A DNA stretch of 64,000 nucleotides from Brevibacterium pigmentatum (GTDB lineage: Bacteria > Actinomycetota > Actinomycetes > Actinomycetales > Brevibacteriaceae): assembly GCF_011617465.1 (NCBI RefSeq), contig NZ_CP050153.1, positions 2,480,001 to 2,544,000 on the forward strand. Reading direction: 5' to 3'. The position numbers and the translations under genes were made by a program. The notes under the pieces are model-generated. The model was given only the letters and a program-made list of their open reading frames with translations, was not told the origin of the DNA and searched no databases. Numbering within the stretch: the stretch's first letter is position 1; every line of letters begins with the position of its first letter. Positions 17,705 to 26,011 of the stretch are shown one piece after another.

Positions 17705-18013
17705 ATGCCACAGCCCTATCCGAAAGAGTTCCGCGACGACGTCGTCCGCGTCGCCTTGAACCGCGACGAGAAGACCACGATCGCCCAGATCGCCAAGGAC
17801 TTCGGCGTCCACGAAGGCACCATCGCGAAATGGCTCCGCCAAGCAGACATCGATGCCGGCAACAAGCCCGGAAACACCACGGACGAGTCCGCCGAGCTGC
17901 GCGAGCTGCGACGTCGAACCCGTCTGCTCGAACAGGAGAACGAGGTCCTGCGCAGGGCTGCCGCCTACCTGTCGCAGGCGAATCTGCCGTCAAAAGGCTC
18001 TACCCGCTCGTGA
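17705..18013 (+). CDS. IS3-family transposase OrfA
   Basis: 102-aa protein with an N-terminal helix-turn-helix (F-R-D-D-V-V-R-V-A, I-A-Q-I-A-K-D-F-G-V-H-E-G-T-I-A-K-W-L) and a C-terminal leucine-zipper-like helix (E-L-R-E-L-R-R-R-T-R-L-L-E-Q-E-N-E-V-L-R-R-A). It binds the IS ends. GGAAGGA lies 8 bases before the ATG. An AAAAG run at 17992-17996, near the end of the gene, is where ribosomes could slip -1 into orfB and give L-P-S-K then R-L-Y-P-L-V. Confidence 0.93.
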   Translation: MPQPYPKEFRDDVVRVALNRDEKTTIAQIAKDFGVHEGTIAKWLRQADIDAGNKPGNTTDESAELRELRRRTRLLEQENEVLRRAAAYLSQANLPSKGSTRS

Positions 18014-18897
18014 GAGAGCTCGCCGCCGACGGGATCCCCGTGGCGGTGTCGTGCCGGGTTCTCAAGCTCTCCCGCCAGCCCTACTACCGATGGCTGGCGG
18101 CCCCTGTCCCCGAAGCCGAGGTGAATGAGGCGTATCGGGCCAACGCCCTCTTCGACGCCCACCGAGACGACCCCGAGTTCGGGTACCGGTATCTTGCCGA
18201 CGAAGCTGAGATCGCCGGCGAGCCCATGGCGGTACGCACCGCATGGCGGCTGTGCTCGGATAACGCCTGGTTCTCGGTCTTCGGCAAGGCCCGGGCCAAG
18301 AATGGGAAGAAGCCCGGCCCACCTGTTCACGACGACTTGTGTGTCGTTACCGACGCCGATGGGCGCACCCGCCACGAGTTCCGGGCCGATGGACCGAATC
18401 AGCTGTGGCTAACCGATATCACTGAGCATCGCACCGATGAGGGCAAGCTGTACATGTGCGCGATCAAGGATATCTACTCCTCGCGGATCGTCGGCTACTC
18501 CATCGGGGCCCGAATGAAGGCGCGCTTGGCCGTTGATGCCCTCGAGATGGCTGTGGCCCGTCGCGGTGGTGACGTGGCCGGATGCGTGGTCCATAGCGAT
18601 CGCGGCAGCCAATTCCGGTCGAAGAAATTCACCCGCGCATTGGCCCGCCACGGCATCGTCGGGTCAATGGGCCGCGTCGGCGCGGCTGGCGATAATGCGG
18701 CTATGGAGAGCTTCTTCGCTCTGTTGCAGAGGAATGTCCTCGACCGTCGCCGGTGGGCGAGCCGAGAGCAGTTGAGGCTCGCGATCGTGACGTGGATTGA
18801 GCGGACGTATCACCGACGTCGGCGGCAAGCTCGGTTGGGTCGTTTGACACCTGTTGAGTACGAAACAATTATTGAGTCACCTGCAGTCGCAGCGTGA
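17992..18897 (+). CDS. IS3-family transposase OrfB (made by -1 frameshift)
   Basis: About 300 aa of DDE integrase in frame -1 relative to orfA, read from the AAAAG slip site. It has the HTH_21-like region (V-A-V-S-C-R-V-L-K-L-S-R-Q-P-Y-Y-R-W-L) and catalytic residues in W-L-T-D-I-T-E, H-S-D-R-G-S-Q-F and A-M-E-S-F-F-A-L-L. No good independent start codon lies near the true beginning, so expression as an OrfAB fusion is expected. It ends 34 bp from the right inverted repeat. Confidence 0.92.
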   Translation, partial: KRLYPLVRELAADGIPVAVSCRVLKLSRQPYYRWLAAPVPEAEVNEAYRANALFDAHRDDPEFGYRYLADEAEIAGEPMAVRTAWRLCSDNAWFSVFGKARAKNGKKPGPPVHDDLCVVTDADGRTRHEFRADGPNQLWLTDITEHRTDEGKLYMCAIKDIYSSRIVGYSIGARMKARLAVDALEMAVARRGGDVAGCVVHSDRGSQFRSKKFTRALARHGIVGSMGRVGAAGDNAAMESFFALLQRNVLDRRRWASREQLRLAIVTWIERTYHRRRRQARLGRLTPVEYETIIESPAVAA

Positions 18898-19088
18898 CAC
18901 CCCGATTGTCACCTCTCTCTGCACCAGTCCCAAGTTGGGACATATCTGGTTCATTCGGTCCAAGGTTCACTCATACAGACCACCTAGGTTCTAGCCGAAT
19001 CACAGCCCAAGACCTTGTACTTTCTAGTAGAATTCGACTAGGAACTCGCAGTCCTGTCCCGTCTCTAAGAGGATGGAAGTGCCTCAAG

Positions 19089-19562
19089 ATGCACCCGAGA
19101 CCTCACCTCAGCAACGATTCCTCAGACGCATCGCGTTCGAAACTCAATGAAGAACAACACTTCTGCGCTCGATTGCGGCACGATGTCCAGTGGGATAGTT
19201 TGCCCACGGCGGTACAGCGTTTGGGCAACGAAGCACGTGGCACGATGGAGCTAGTTGAAGGTCTTCTATCGCAGCCCGCACCGAATTCACCAACCTTCTG
19301 GACCGTCTCTAGCCCGATTCCCATGAAGGGTGCTGACGGCCTGGTTCAGGTCAAATATGTACCTCACAAGACTATTCAGTGGGGAGGCGACGACAACCTG
19401 ATCTTTCTAAATGACTTTCCCGGAGCTTCTGGCACCGATGTTCTGCGTGCGGTAGCAACTGTGACGGACCTACATGGTTCGATTTGGGCGGTTGACTTCT
19501 CATATGAGGTACGTTGGTATCAGATATTGCCAGAATCCGTCAGGCGGAAGATTATATTTTAG
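19089..19562 (+). CDS. Hypothetical protein in island
   Basis: 157 aa from the ATG at 19089; the frame is open back to the IS end, so the start is uncertain. The N-terminal ~60 residues are polar and probably unstructured. The second half looks like a folded αβ domain (T-F-W-T-V-S-S-P-I-P, W-G-G-D-D-N-L-I-F-L-N-D-F-P-G, L-H-G-S-I-W-A-V-D-F-S-Y-E-V). I recognise no family. It is the only plus-strand gene between the IS3 element and the recombinase trio and may be cargo or a gene 5'-truncated by the rearrangements. Confidence 0.5.
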   Translation: MHPRPHLSNDSSDASRSKLNEEQHFCARLRHDVQWDSLPTAVQRLGNEARGTMELVEGLLSQPAPNSPTFWTVSSPIPMKGADGLVQVKYVPHKTIQWGGDDNLIFLNDFPGASGTDVLRAVATVTDLHGSIWAVDFSYEVRWYQILPESVRRKIIF

Positions 19563-19664
19563 TGGATCAGCGCTACTAATGTAGCTACGTTTAAGCTCCC
19601 GCCTCATGGCGCGTTCTCAGCGCGCCACGAGCCTCATTGCGACGATCGCAGAGATTAGATTCGG

Positions 19665-20255
19665 TTACCGATCATGCTCACGAGCCTGCTCCTCATTCCT
19701 GGCTCGTAAGTCAAGAATTTCAACTTCAAGCTGCGAAATACGCTTTTCCCGGAATCGCATTAAGTCCCGAACAGCCTCCAGCTGTCGCTCATTTGACTCC
19801 GCTTTTTCCTGCATCATCTCCAGTTCACCAGACTTCTCTATAAGCAACTCGTGTAACGCCTTCACACCACCGGGAGGAAGTCCCATATCCAACTCCCTGA
19901 CATGGTGAAACTGCTCGGCTAGAGTCTTTCGGAGGGCAACAATTTCTCGTCGAAGACGAGCGACTTCAGATTCCGAGTTTTTAGCTCGCGTTAGAAGATC
20001 CGCATGGCTCTCCACGTGGCATCGTTCACGACTACCTACCTGTCGCCTCTGCTGCCTCGAATACCTAGCAACAAGCTCTGCAGCCTCTTCATTTTGGTAT
20101 AAGAACGAACGTGAAACCTCGGCCATTCGCGCTAGATCCGAGATCGATGCCTGCGAACCACGAGCGGTCTCTCGGCTGATAATTCTACTCAAAGTAGCGA
20201 GCCTGACCTTCAATAACTCTTGGCGTGCGTTATGAGCGTTCGACAGGCTCACCAT
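19665..20255 (-). CDS. tnpC: TnpC-like accessory protein (DUF6262-type)
   Basis: 196 aa. The N-terminus has a helix-turn-helix-like stretch (A-S-I-S-D-L-A-R-M-A-E-V-S-R-S-F-L-Y-Q-N), followed by a long coiled coil from ~85 to the end (repeated E/L/R heptads such as E-S-E-V-A-R-L-R-R-E-I-V-A-L-R). In Tn554 the third transposition gene, tnpC, is a small protein that affects orientation and frequency of insertion; small HTH/coiled-coil proteins fill that slot in related trios. The start overlaps the tnpB stop by 26 bp, so it is co-translated with the recombinases. Confidence 0.75.
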   Translation of the reverse strand: MVSLSNAHNARQELLKVRLATLSRIISRETARGSQASISDLARMAEVSRSFLYQNEEAAELVARYSRQQRRQVGSRERCHVESHADLLTRAKNSESEVARLRREIVALRKTLAEQFHHVRELDMGLPPGGVKALHELLIEKSGELEMMQEKAESNERQLEAVRDLMRFREKRISQLEVEILDLRARNEEQAREHDR

Positions 20256-22833
20256 CTACCCCTCTGAGGCGCTCTTCTGCCACCTCGTACCCATGGTTCC
20301 AGATCGGACGGAAGAAGTTCTGTGGACGTCGCATATCCAAATTGCTTGCCTCCTCAAGCAGGCCATTTTCTCGTAATGCAACTTCGAGACCCTTTAGTGC
20401 CCTGTTCAACGGCTCTACCACTTCGTGCATGTACTCACGTGCTGAATCCGAAGGAGCCGCTTCGGCCAGTATTAGCCATTGTTCGCGTTTACGACGCCAA
20501 TACACTAAGTCCGCCCCAGTCATTACAAAGTGTTTACAGCCAGAGCAGTTCAGCTTCCAAGGACACTCGCCACCGCGCACCACAGGCTGATACAGACAAA
20601 GTCCGCCCTCAGTCGGACTGCTAGATTTCATCAGATCTATGTGCGTCAAGGTAGAAGTCTGCACTGTGCTGCCGCCTTCACCCGCTGGGTGAACTCGTTC
20701 CTTGGTAGCTGCACCAGGATGGTTTGCCCCGGGGCCATCCACCCATACCTGCATCAGAGTCCTCTCCAAATCCTCATTAGCAATATGAACATAGTGCTCG
20801 GTCATCCGCTCACTCACATGCCCGAGAAAATGCTTGATGTGAGTGGTGGAGGCACCAGCACGGAGAAGTCTCGTGGCGATGGTATGTCGCGCTTGATGAT
20901 TGACAACGGGCCCGAGGTCGAGAGAGGTTATCCAGTCCCTGAACGCGGAACTGTATCCCCCGTAAGAGATACTCTTTAGGCAGTGCGGATTCCGAACATT
21001 TGACGGGAAGAGAGCAACTTTCGCTTCATCCTCGGCCGTCAGCGAGCGACCAAGCCTAGCCTCAATTCGTGATCGGGAGATCACCTGTCTTCCTTGTAGT
21101 CGCTGATACAGGACTTCTGGGATAGGGATCGACGTCTCCCCTAGACCGACCTTCGTTTCCGAAAACTTCAATACCTTTGTGCCGCGCAGCTCCTGCAAAC
21201 AGTCAAATCTAAGCCGAATGATTTCGCTTGCACGACGACCGGTATAGAGAATCGTTTCCCAAACGTCTCGAAGTCCAAGTTTGGAGGCATCAAAATTCTG
21301 CTCAAAAGCATCAAGGTTGGCGGCATCGCAGACGGCTCTGTAGGTATCGTCACTTAGAGGCGCACGCCGCTGCGGCCCTGTGTTGATGGTTCCGAATGGA
21401 AACTCGACGACAAACTCCCTCGATAACCCCGTGCTTTCATCTTGGAAATTGTCAACCATGTGTCGCAGGATCTGTCTAGCGCCGTTTAGTACATATCTAT
21501 AGGTATTGGCTGTGATTCTCGCAGATGAACCATCACTGTTTTTTAAGGCTCTCGATGGAAGCCCCTTCTGCATACGCCGACGATAATCCCGAACAAAACT
21601 TTGCGCATCACTGGCAGTCAATTCAGCTGGTCGGTGTCCGCGAAACTGACTGTGCTGCTCTAGGAAAGCGCCAAGCTCTATGGCGCTTCGGCGAGTGGTA
21701 TCAAGTATCGCCCTTACACGAGGCGGATTGGGGCCTTCTATACGAAAGCGAAGATAGTCCCATGCAGCATCTCGCAACCACCGCTGTGGAATCATTCTCA
21801 AATCTACAGTGCCCAGCATACCGGGAATGCTGTGGCCAAAGTGATCAAGGTAAAGAATCCCTTCTTCTTTCGAGGATTCCACGTCGGAGTAGAATACGCG
21901 CAAATAGGTTACGATACCGCGCGCAATGACATCAGCTCTGGAATCGTTCATTCCAAGTGATCGAACCTGGCCGATGCCGACCTCCAAATCCATGAAGGAA
22001 GAAATACGTCTATTCACCATCAACTCAATTAACTTGCGCATAGGAGTCATGTCCCATTTTGTCCCGTCGGGATCCTCAGTTCGAGCTTGAATGGCATATC
22101 TAAGTTCCCAGGATGCAAGCGACTCCATGCCCTTAAGGTTCAAAGTTCCGTTGGTTACGGCGACTCCGGCCTTAACACGCCAACGATCCAAGGTGCCACC
22201 ACGTTTCAAGGGGACACGTGTGATCTCTCCGCGAGCGTCTCTGTGCCCCCAGTTTTGTCCCAAGCCAATGTTCAGTGAGTTTCCTGCCCGTTGGAATGCA
22301 GACAGATGGGGAAGGCATAGTCCTATCGGGTGTGAGGCGGTCGCCTCACAACGCGATACCACGCACACTCCAAACGACGGGAGAGCGCATTGACTACTCA
22401 ACCACCGCTCGTACGCCTCGATATCGTCCGAATCAATCCCTGAGCGCTGCAGAATCCATCGATGTCGAAGGCACACCTCCGACTTCTTGCCGTCAGTTGG
22501 ACGTCCAGGACAGATTCTGCACGGTTGTCCGGTAAGTCGTAGTCCTGTGACAGGATTCTGCGCGCTCTCAGCGAATTTGATCTCACTGTCGAATCCCGCA
22601 GTTCGACGAAATTCTCGCAAATGGGTGTGACAAAGCTTGTTACTAGCTACCCGCTTGGATGAGCACCCCACAACGATGCAACACCAATAAAACGGCGGCG
22701 CATCACCTTTGAAGCTGATCACTTCGGCCAAAAGGTGCGAGTCAAGTTCGACCGCCTTCAGCTTCAGTATCTTGGTCTCTGTGGGACTAACGTCCGGCAG
22801 GGCCCTCGACTGGCTCGTACCATTGTTATGCAT
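20230..22833 (-). CDS. tnpB: TnpB-like large tyrosine recombinase
   Basis: 867 aa. The N-terminal 190 residues have three Cys/His clusters that look like small zinc fingers (C-C-I-V-V-G-C ... C-H-T-H; C-R-I-C ... C-L-R-H; C-V-V-S-R-C ... C-L-P-H). A core-binding region lies at ~370-490. The catalytic domain carries R533/R534 (Y-T-G-R-R-A-S-E-I), H646-x-x-R649, H672 and nucleophile Y681. The C-terminal ~150 residues include another Cys cluster (C-P-W-K-L-N-C-S-G-C-K-H). This matches Tn554 TnpB-type recombinases, which act with TnpA. It overlaps tnpA by 8 bp. Confidence 0.88.
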   Translation of the reverse strand: MHNNGTSQSRALPDVSPTETKILKLKAVELDSHLLAEVISFKGDAPPFYWCCIVVGCSSKRVASNKLCHTHLREFRRTAGFDSEIKFAESAQNPVTGLRLTGQPCRICPGRPTDGKKSEVCLRHRWILQRSGIDSDDIEAYERWLSSQCALPSFGVCVVSRCEATASHPIGLCLPHLSAFQRAGNSLNIGLGQNWGHRDARGEITRVPLKRGGTLDRWRVKAGVAVTNGTLNLKGMESLASWELRYAIQARTEDPDGTKWDMTPMRKLIELMVNRRISSFMDLEVGIGQVRSLGMNDSRADVIARGIVTYLRVFYSDVESSKEEGILYLDHFGHSIPGMLGTVDLRMIPQRWLRDAAWDYLRFRIEGPNPPRVRAILDTTRRSAIELGAFLEQHSQFRGHRPAELTASDAQSFVRDYRRRMQKGLPSRALKNSDGSSARITANTYRYVLNGARQILRHMVDNFQDESTGLSREFVVEFPFGTINTGPQRRAPLSDDTYRAVCDAANLDAFEQNFDASKLGLRDVWETILYTGRRASEIIRLRFDCLQELRGTKVLKFSETKVGLGETSIPIPEVLYQRLQGRQVISRSRIEARLGRSLTAEDEAKVALFPSNVRNPHCLKSISYGGYSSAFRDWITSLDLGPVVNHQARHTIATRLLRAGASTTHIKHFLGHVSERMTEHYVHIANEDLERTLMQVWVDGPGANHPGAATKERVHPAGEGGSTVQTSTLTHIDLMKSSSPTEGGLCLYQPVVRGGECPWKLNCSGCKHFVMTGADLVYWRRKREQWLILAEAAPSDSAREYMHEVVEPLNRALKGLEVALRENGLLEEASNLDMRRPQNFFRPIWNHGYEVAEERLRGVDGEPVERS

Positions 22834-23965
22834 TGGTGTTCCACACTTCCGCTAGAGCGGCTTCAAAGACTGAACTCCCCAAATCCGGATGACCATACAC
22901 CTGTTCCACCATCTGGGCGCTTTGCCAACCGCCTGCCGCACTCGCAATATGCGTATCTTGCGACGCTTCTAACACACGATGAGCAAATCTGTGCCGAAAC
23001 TCATGTGGGTTAACCTCACGGAGATCAGCTCTTCGGCAGAGCCTCCTAAGAACGCCCCTAACGCCGTGGGTGCCGATTGGCTCGCCTAGATTTTTGTTGT
23101 CCATCCTCCTGAGAAGAAATCCACTCGTGTTAGCCCATTCGGAAGTTTGAAGATCAAAGTACGCATGAACCATGTCTGGGCTAACCCGCCGCACTTGACC
23201 GCCTTGGACTATTCCATTTTTGGTAGACCAGGCATGCTTCACCTTTACCCTCGCCCTATTGGGCGCATATTCTTTATGGCAAATATGCACGTGAGGAGAA
23301 TCGCAATCTCCACATGGAGCGTCATCTTGCAGATGTATCTCTGAATATTTGACTCCGCAAATCTCGCCCACCCGAAATCCAGCGTCACGCAACCATACAA
23401 TTATGAGCTTGTCGCGGGGATTTGCTGCAACCGCCAGAAGTGAATCAATCTCCGAATCTGATACCCACGAAGGAGAAACAGTATAGTTTCGTACACCCTT
23501 CAAAGCGGAAAGACGCACAGCTGGGCGACTCAGATGCCCCAACATCTTCCTATCGATCCTACTTCTCGTTTCATACGTCGGAGAGGACTTGGAAAGCGAG
23601 GCGGAACTTCGACCAGTTGCAATCAAATACTTGTAAAATTCCGACAGACACGTAGCACTGACATTAATGGTCGAGGTCGAGGGCACCCCTTTGGAATAGG
23701 GCAAATCTCCGCGCTTCAAAAGAAACATGTAGCGTTCAAGATCAGGGTTCTCGATTTCGCGGACGTTCTTTCCCCATGCTTCAATGCAACGCAGGTGTTT
23801 GACTAACAAATACGCATAAGTCCGCGCCGTTCCCGAAGAATATCTTCTTAGAAATTCCTCGGCATCAGAATGCACTTTTCCGGAAGAATCGACAACCGTG
23901 TACGAATAGCCCAAGTCTATGTTTCCGACTTGCTGTACTCGAGTCACACCTGTGATCAACTGCAT
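22826..23965 (-). CDS. tnpA: TnpA-like tyrosine recombinase
   Basis: 379 aa. A SAM-like DNA-binding domain (~30-130; T-A-R-T-Y-A-Y-L-L-V-K-H-L) precedes the catalytic domain with R198 (D-A-G-F-R-V-G-E-I), a Cys-rich insert (C-G-D-C-D-S-P-H-V-H-I-C-H, ~218-230), H321-x-x-R324, W347 in place of the second His, and Y357. This is the Tn554 TnpA layout. Its start lies ~130 bp inside the right end of the island, so tnpA-tnpB-tnpC form one operon transcribed away from the junction. Confidence 0.9.
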   Translation of the reverse strand: MQLITGVTRVQQVGNIDLGYSYTVVDSSGKVHSDAEEFLRRYSSGTARTYAYLLVKHLRCIEAWGKNVREIENPDLERYMFLLKRGDLPYSKGVPSTSTINVSATCLSEFYKYLIATGRSSASLSKSSPTYETRSRIDRKMLGHLSRPAVRLSALKGVRNYTVSPSWVSDSEIDSLLAVAANPRDKLIIVWLRDAGFRVGEICGVKYSEIHLQDDAPCGDCDSPHVHICHKEYAPNRARVKVKHAWSTKNGIVQGGQVRRVSPDMVHAYFDLQTSEWANTSGFLLRRMDNKNLGEPIGTHGVRGVLRRLCRRADLREVNPHEFRHRFAHRVLEASQDTHIASAAGGWQSAQMVEQVYGHPDLGSSVFEAALAEVWNTNA

Positions 23966-24074
23966 GATTAATACCGCCTTCGCGCTAGTGGAATAGCGCT
24001 CAGCGGCGGACCGACCAGGCGAACGGGTATCCGCCTAGTTGGAGACTAGTGTGACTCATGCTACCTCACACACG

Positions 24075-25127
24075 TCAAACACGTGTTCCAACTGCGCAAG
24101 TTAAATCCATGAACAGAACCCCGCGGTGGGCGCGGCTCAGTACTCCTACCGTTCCGGGTCTGCGTCCGCCGATGAGCGCCGAGGCGGTGCTGCGGTGATG
24201 GGGCGCCTCGAACGGGGGCCGGTGATCGAGTCCGTCGCTGCCGTCGAGTTCTCCGCGCAGGGAGCGGACTGTGGCGACTTCGACGGCTTCCTCATCGTCG
24301 AGCGGCGGCAGAATTCCGGGCAGGCATTGAGCCAGGAGGGTCTTGCCGGCTCCGGGCGTGCCGCGCATGAGCAGGTTATGGCCGCCCGCGGCGGCGACTT
24401 CGAGACCGAAACGCCCTTCGGCCTGTCCCTGGACTTCGGAGAGATCGTGGAGTTCCGGGGAGACGGGAACAGGTCGGTCCATTTCAAGGACTGGAGGCAG
24501 TTCGGGCACGGCCATCGATCCTCCGCAGACATTGACCACTTCGGCCAGAGAGGCGACCGGGAGCACTCTTGCCCGTCCGATGAGCCGTGCCTCGTCGGCA
24601 TTGCCGATGGGGACGACGAAACGATCGAATCCGGCCTGCAGCGCGGTGTGCAGGGACGGGAGCACGCCGGTGACGGGACGGATCCTGCCGTCGAGCCCGA
24701 TCTCACCGCAGTGGATGACGGCACCGGTGTCGTCATCGGTGATCAGCGACAGTGCTCTGAGCACGGCGACGGCAATGCCGAGGTCGAATCCGGTGCCGAT
24801 CTTCGGCACTGTTCCAGGGGTGAGGTTGATCGTCAGGTGTTCGGTGGCGACGGGTTTCCCGAGGTAGGCAAGGGCTGCCCGCAGTCGCTTGCGTGATTCG
24901 CTCACCGACGCATCCGGCAATCCGACGATGTCGATTCCCGGCAGTCCGGCACTCACGCTGGCTTCGATCGACACGATCTTCCCGGTCAGCCCCCACAGTG
25001 CCACGGCAGAGGCCCGCCCGATGATATGCGCCGAGGATGTGGGTTCGCCATCGTCGGCCTCGGCTGGCTCGATCGGCTCCGGCAGATCGACCGGGGGATC
25101 CTCCCGACCCGGTGTCTCCTCACTCAT
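24075..25127 (-). pseudogene. comM: comM (yifB) 5' part, truncated by island
   Basis: 350-aa frame, of which the first ~340 residues are ComM. There is a ChlI-like N-terminal domain (G-L-T-G-K-I-V-S-I-E-A-S-V-S-A-G-L-P-G-I, G-L-P-D-A-S-V-S-E-S) and the start of an AAA+ domain with Walker A G-T-P-G-A-G-K-T. It breaks at F-M-D in Walker B and ends with nine island-encoded residues. The remainder is at 1-123. The start overlaps yraN by 4 bp, the usual yraN-comM-dprA order. Loss of ComM would be expected to reduce integration of transformed heterologous DNA. Confidence 0.95.
24098..24107 (-). repeat. Island right terminal inverted repeat
   Basis: AAGTTAAATC on the plus strand (GATTTAACTT inward on minus), touching the comM 5' half at 24108. 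The start of tnpA, the first recombinase gene, lies about 130 bp inside this end, as expected for an integrase module beside its attachment site. Confidence 0.8.
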
Positions 25128-25561
25128 GAGTCGACCTGGATGTTCGGGCAGTGGAAGTACTGAACGCGCGGTTCCATGATGATCCCAAGCGCATCGATGC
25201 GCGTTGAGGGAAAGTATTCGTCTTGACCGCTCAGCCAGATCCCTGCGAGTATGCGGATCCGGGCAAGCTTTGTGCGGGTCACGGCCTCCAACGGTGATCC
25301 CAGCATTGCGGTGCGCCGCGTCTTCACCTCGACGAATACCGCGGTGTCACCGTCGCGGGCGATGATGTCGAGCTCACCTCGAGCGCACCGGAAGTTGCGT
25401 TCGAGAACGACCAGACCGGCGTCTTCGAGGAACTCCGCGGCGAGGTCCTCTCCACTGCTGCCGAGCGCCTGCTTGCGCAGGCCCTTGGTGGTCCTCGTGT
25501 TCTTCCCCGTGCGTGTCCGACCAGACGTGCGTGTCCGACCAGGTGTTCGTATCCGTCCCAT
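25124..25561 (-). CDS. yraN: YraN/UPF0102 family nuclease-like protein
   Basis: 145 aa. The core (~33-140) has the restriction-endonuclease-like pattern of UPF0102: L-G-S-S-G-E-D-L-A-A-E-F-L, C-A-R-G-E-L-D-I-I-A-R-D, V-F-V-E-V-K-T-R-R. The first ~30 residues are Arg/Thr-rich repeats (G-R-T-R-T-type) of low complexity, so the true start may be Leu/Gly further in. Function is unproven; a role in DNA processing is suggested by its constant linkage to comM and dprA. It ends 4 bp into the comM start. Confidence 0.88.
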   Translation of the reverse strand: MGRIRTPGRTRTSGRTRTGKNTRTTKGLRKQALGSSGEDLAAEFLEDAGLVVLERNFRCARGELDIIARDGDTAVFVEVKTRRTAMLGSPLEAVTRTKLARIRILAGIWLSGQDEYFPSTRIDALGIIMEPRVQYFHCPNIQVDS

Positions 25562-25693
25562 GTCGGTCAGATGAACACGGTGACAGTAATCAGGGGAAGA
25601 ACAGAAAAACGGCCTGTGGAAGAGCGTTGCTCATCCACAGGCTGCTGACGGTCAAGTCACGGCTACGTCCACAGCGATCGGCGCAGGAGTGCC

Positions 25694-26011
25694 TCAGCCG
25701 CGGATGGCCGTCGGCGGTTCGAGATCGGACTTCGCGATCTCCTCGATGTTGACGTCCTTGAACGTCAGCACGTGCACGGTCTTGATGAACCGTGACGACC
25801 GGTAGCTGTCCCAGACCCAGGCGTCGCGCAAGGTGAGTTCGAAGTACACGTCGCCGGCGTCGTTGTGAGCCTTGAGGTCGACGTGGTTGGCCAGGTAGAA
25901 CCGGCGTTCGGTCTCGACGACATAGGCGAAGAGCCCGACGACGTCCCGGTATTCCTTGTACAGCGCAAGCTCGAGTTGTGCTTCGTAGTCGTCAAGATCA
26001 TCGGCACTCAT
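25694..26011 (-). CDS. DUF2469 family protein
   Basis: 105-aa acidic protein (M-S-A-D-D-L-D-D-Y-E-A-Q-L-E-L-A-L-Y-K-E-Y-R-D-V-V type N-terminus) conserved across Actinobacteria and almost always found next to rnhB. The start overlaps the rnhB stop (ATGA), which fixes it against a longer upstream frame. Function is unknown. There is no signal peptide, membrane segment or obvious active site. Confidence 0.88.
   Translation of the reverse strand: MSADDLDDYEAQLELALYKEYRDVVGLFAYVVETERRFYLANHVDLKAHNDAGDVYFELTLRDAWVWDSYRSSRFIKTVHVLTFKDVNIEEIAKSDLEPPTAIRG

Larger units (their letters stand above)
17636..18931 (+). mobile_element. Intact IS3-family insertion sequence (1296 bp)
   Basis: Imperfect terminal inverted repeats GGGACTGATGCAGGG (17636-17650) and the complement of 18917-18931 (GGGACTGGTGCAGAG) match at 13 of 15 positions. 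They are flanked by a 3-bp target duplication AAG at 17633-17635 and 18932-18934. The internal orfA/orfB pair encodes an IS3-type transposase in a -1 frame arrangement. All features are intact, so this looks like a recent insertion. Confidence 0.95.
17429..18970 (-). pseudogene. XRE-type HTH regulator split by IS3 element
   Basis: Two pieces, 18932-18970 (5') and 17429-17635 (3'), join when the IS and one AAG copy are removed. They give an 80-aa frame from GTG 18970 (an internal ATG is at 18943) that reads M-S-Q-L-R-V-I-L-N-V-A-R-H-D, then the HTH (M-L-V-E-R-S-G-V-S-R-N-T-L-L-N-I-S-S-G), ending V-W-H-D-R-G. It encoded a compact Cro/C1-like repressor upstream of the helicase gene on the same strand. 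A restriction-system control gene is a plausible original role. The insertion falls in codon 13, before the HTH. Confidence 0.85.
124..24107. mobile_element. 24-kb genomic island inserted in comM (Tn554-type recombinase trio)
   Basis: The boundaries come from the comM reading frame. On the minus strand the chromosome reads CTGTTCATG, then the island, then GACGAAGCT; joining these restores Leu-Phe-Met-Asp-Glu-Ala. No target duplication is seen, with at most a 2-bp ambiguity because GA occurs at both edges. Both ends read GATTTAACTT inward. The island carries two tyrosine recombinases plus a TnpC-like gene next to its right end, amine-catabolism genes, a decayed defence cluster, one intact IS3-family element and two IS remnants. 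A recombinase trio without target duplication matches Tn554-family behaviour. Which genes mobilise the island is inferred from position. Confidence 0.9.

Noticed and set aside
124-24107. Prophage or conjugative element
   Set aside because: No capsid, portal, terminase, relaxase or type IV secretion genes; the only mobility genes are the recombinase trio and IS elements.
24075-25127. Simple frameshift in comM
   Set aside because: The continuation of comM is found intact at 1-123 on the far side of the island, so the gene is interrupted by insertion and not by a point mutation.
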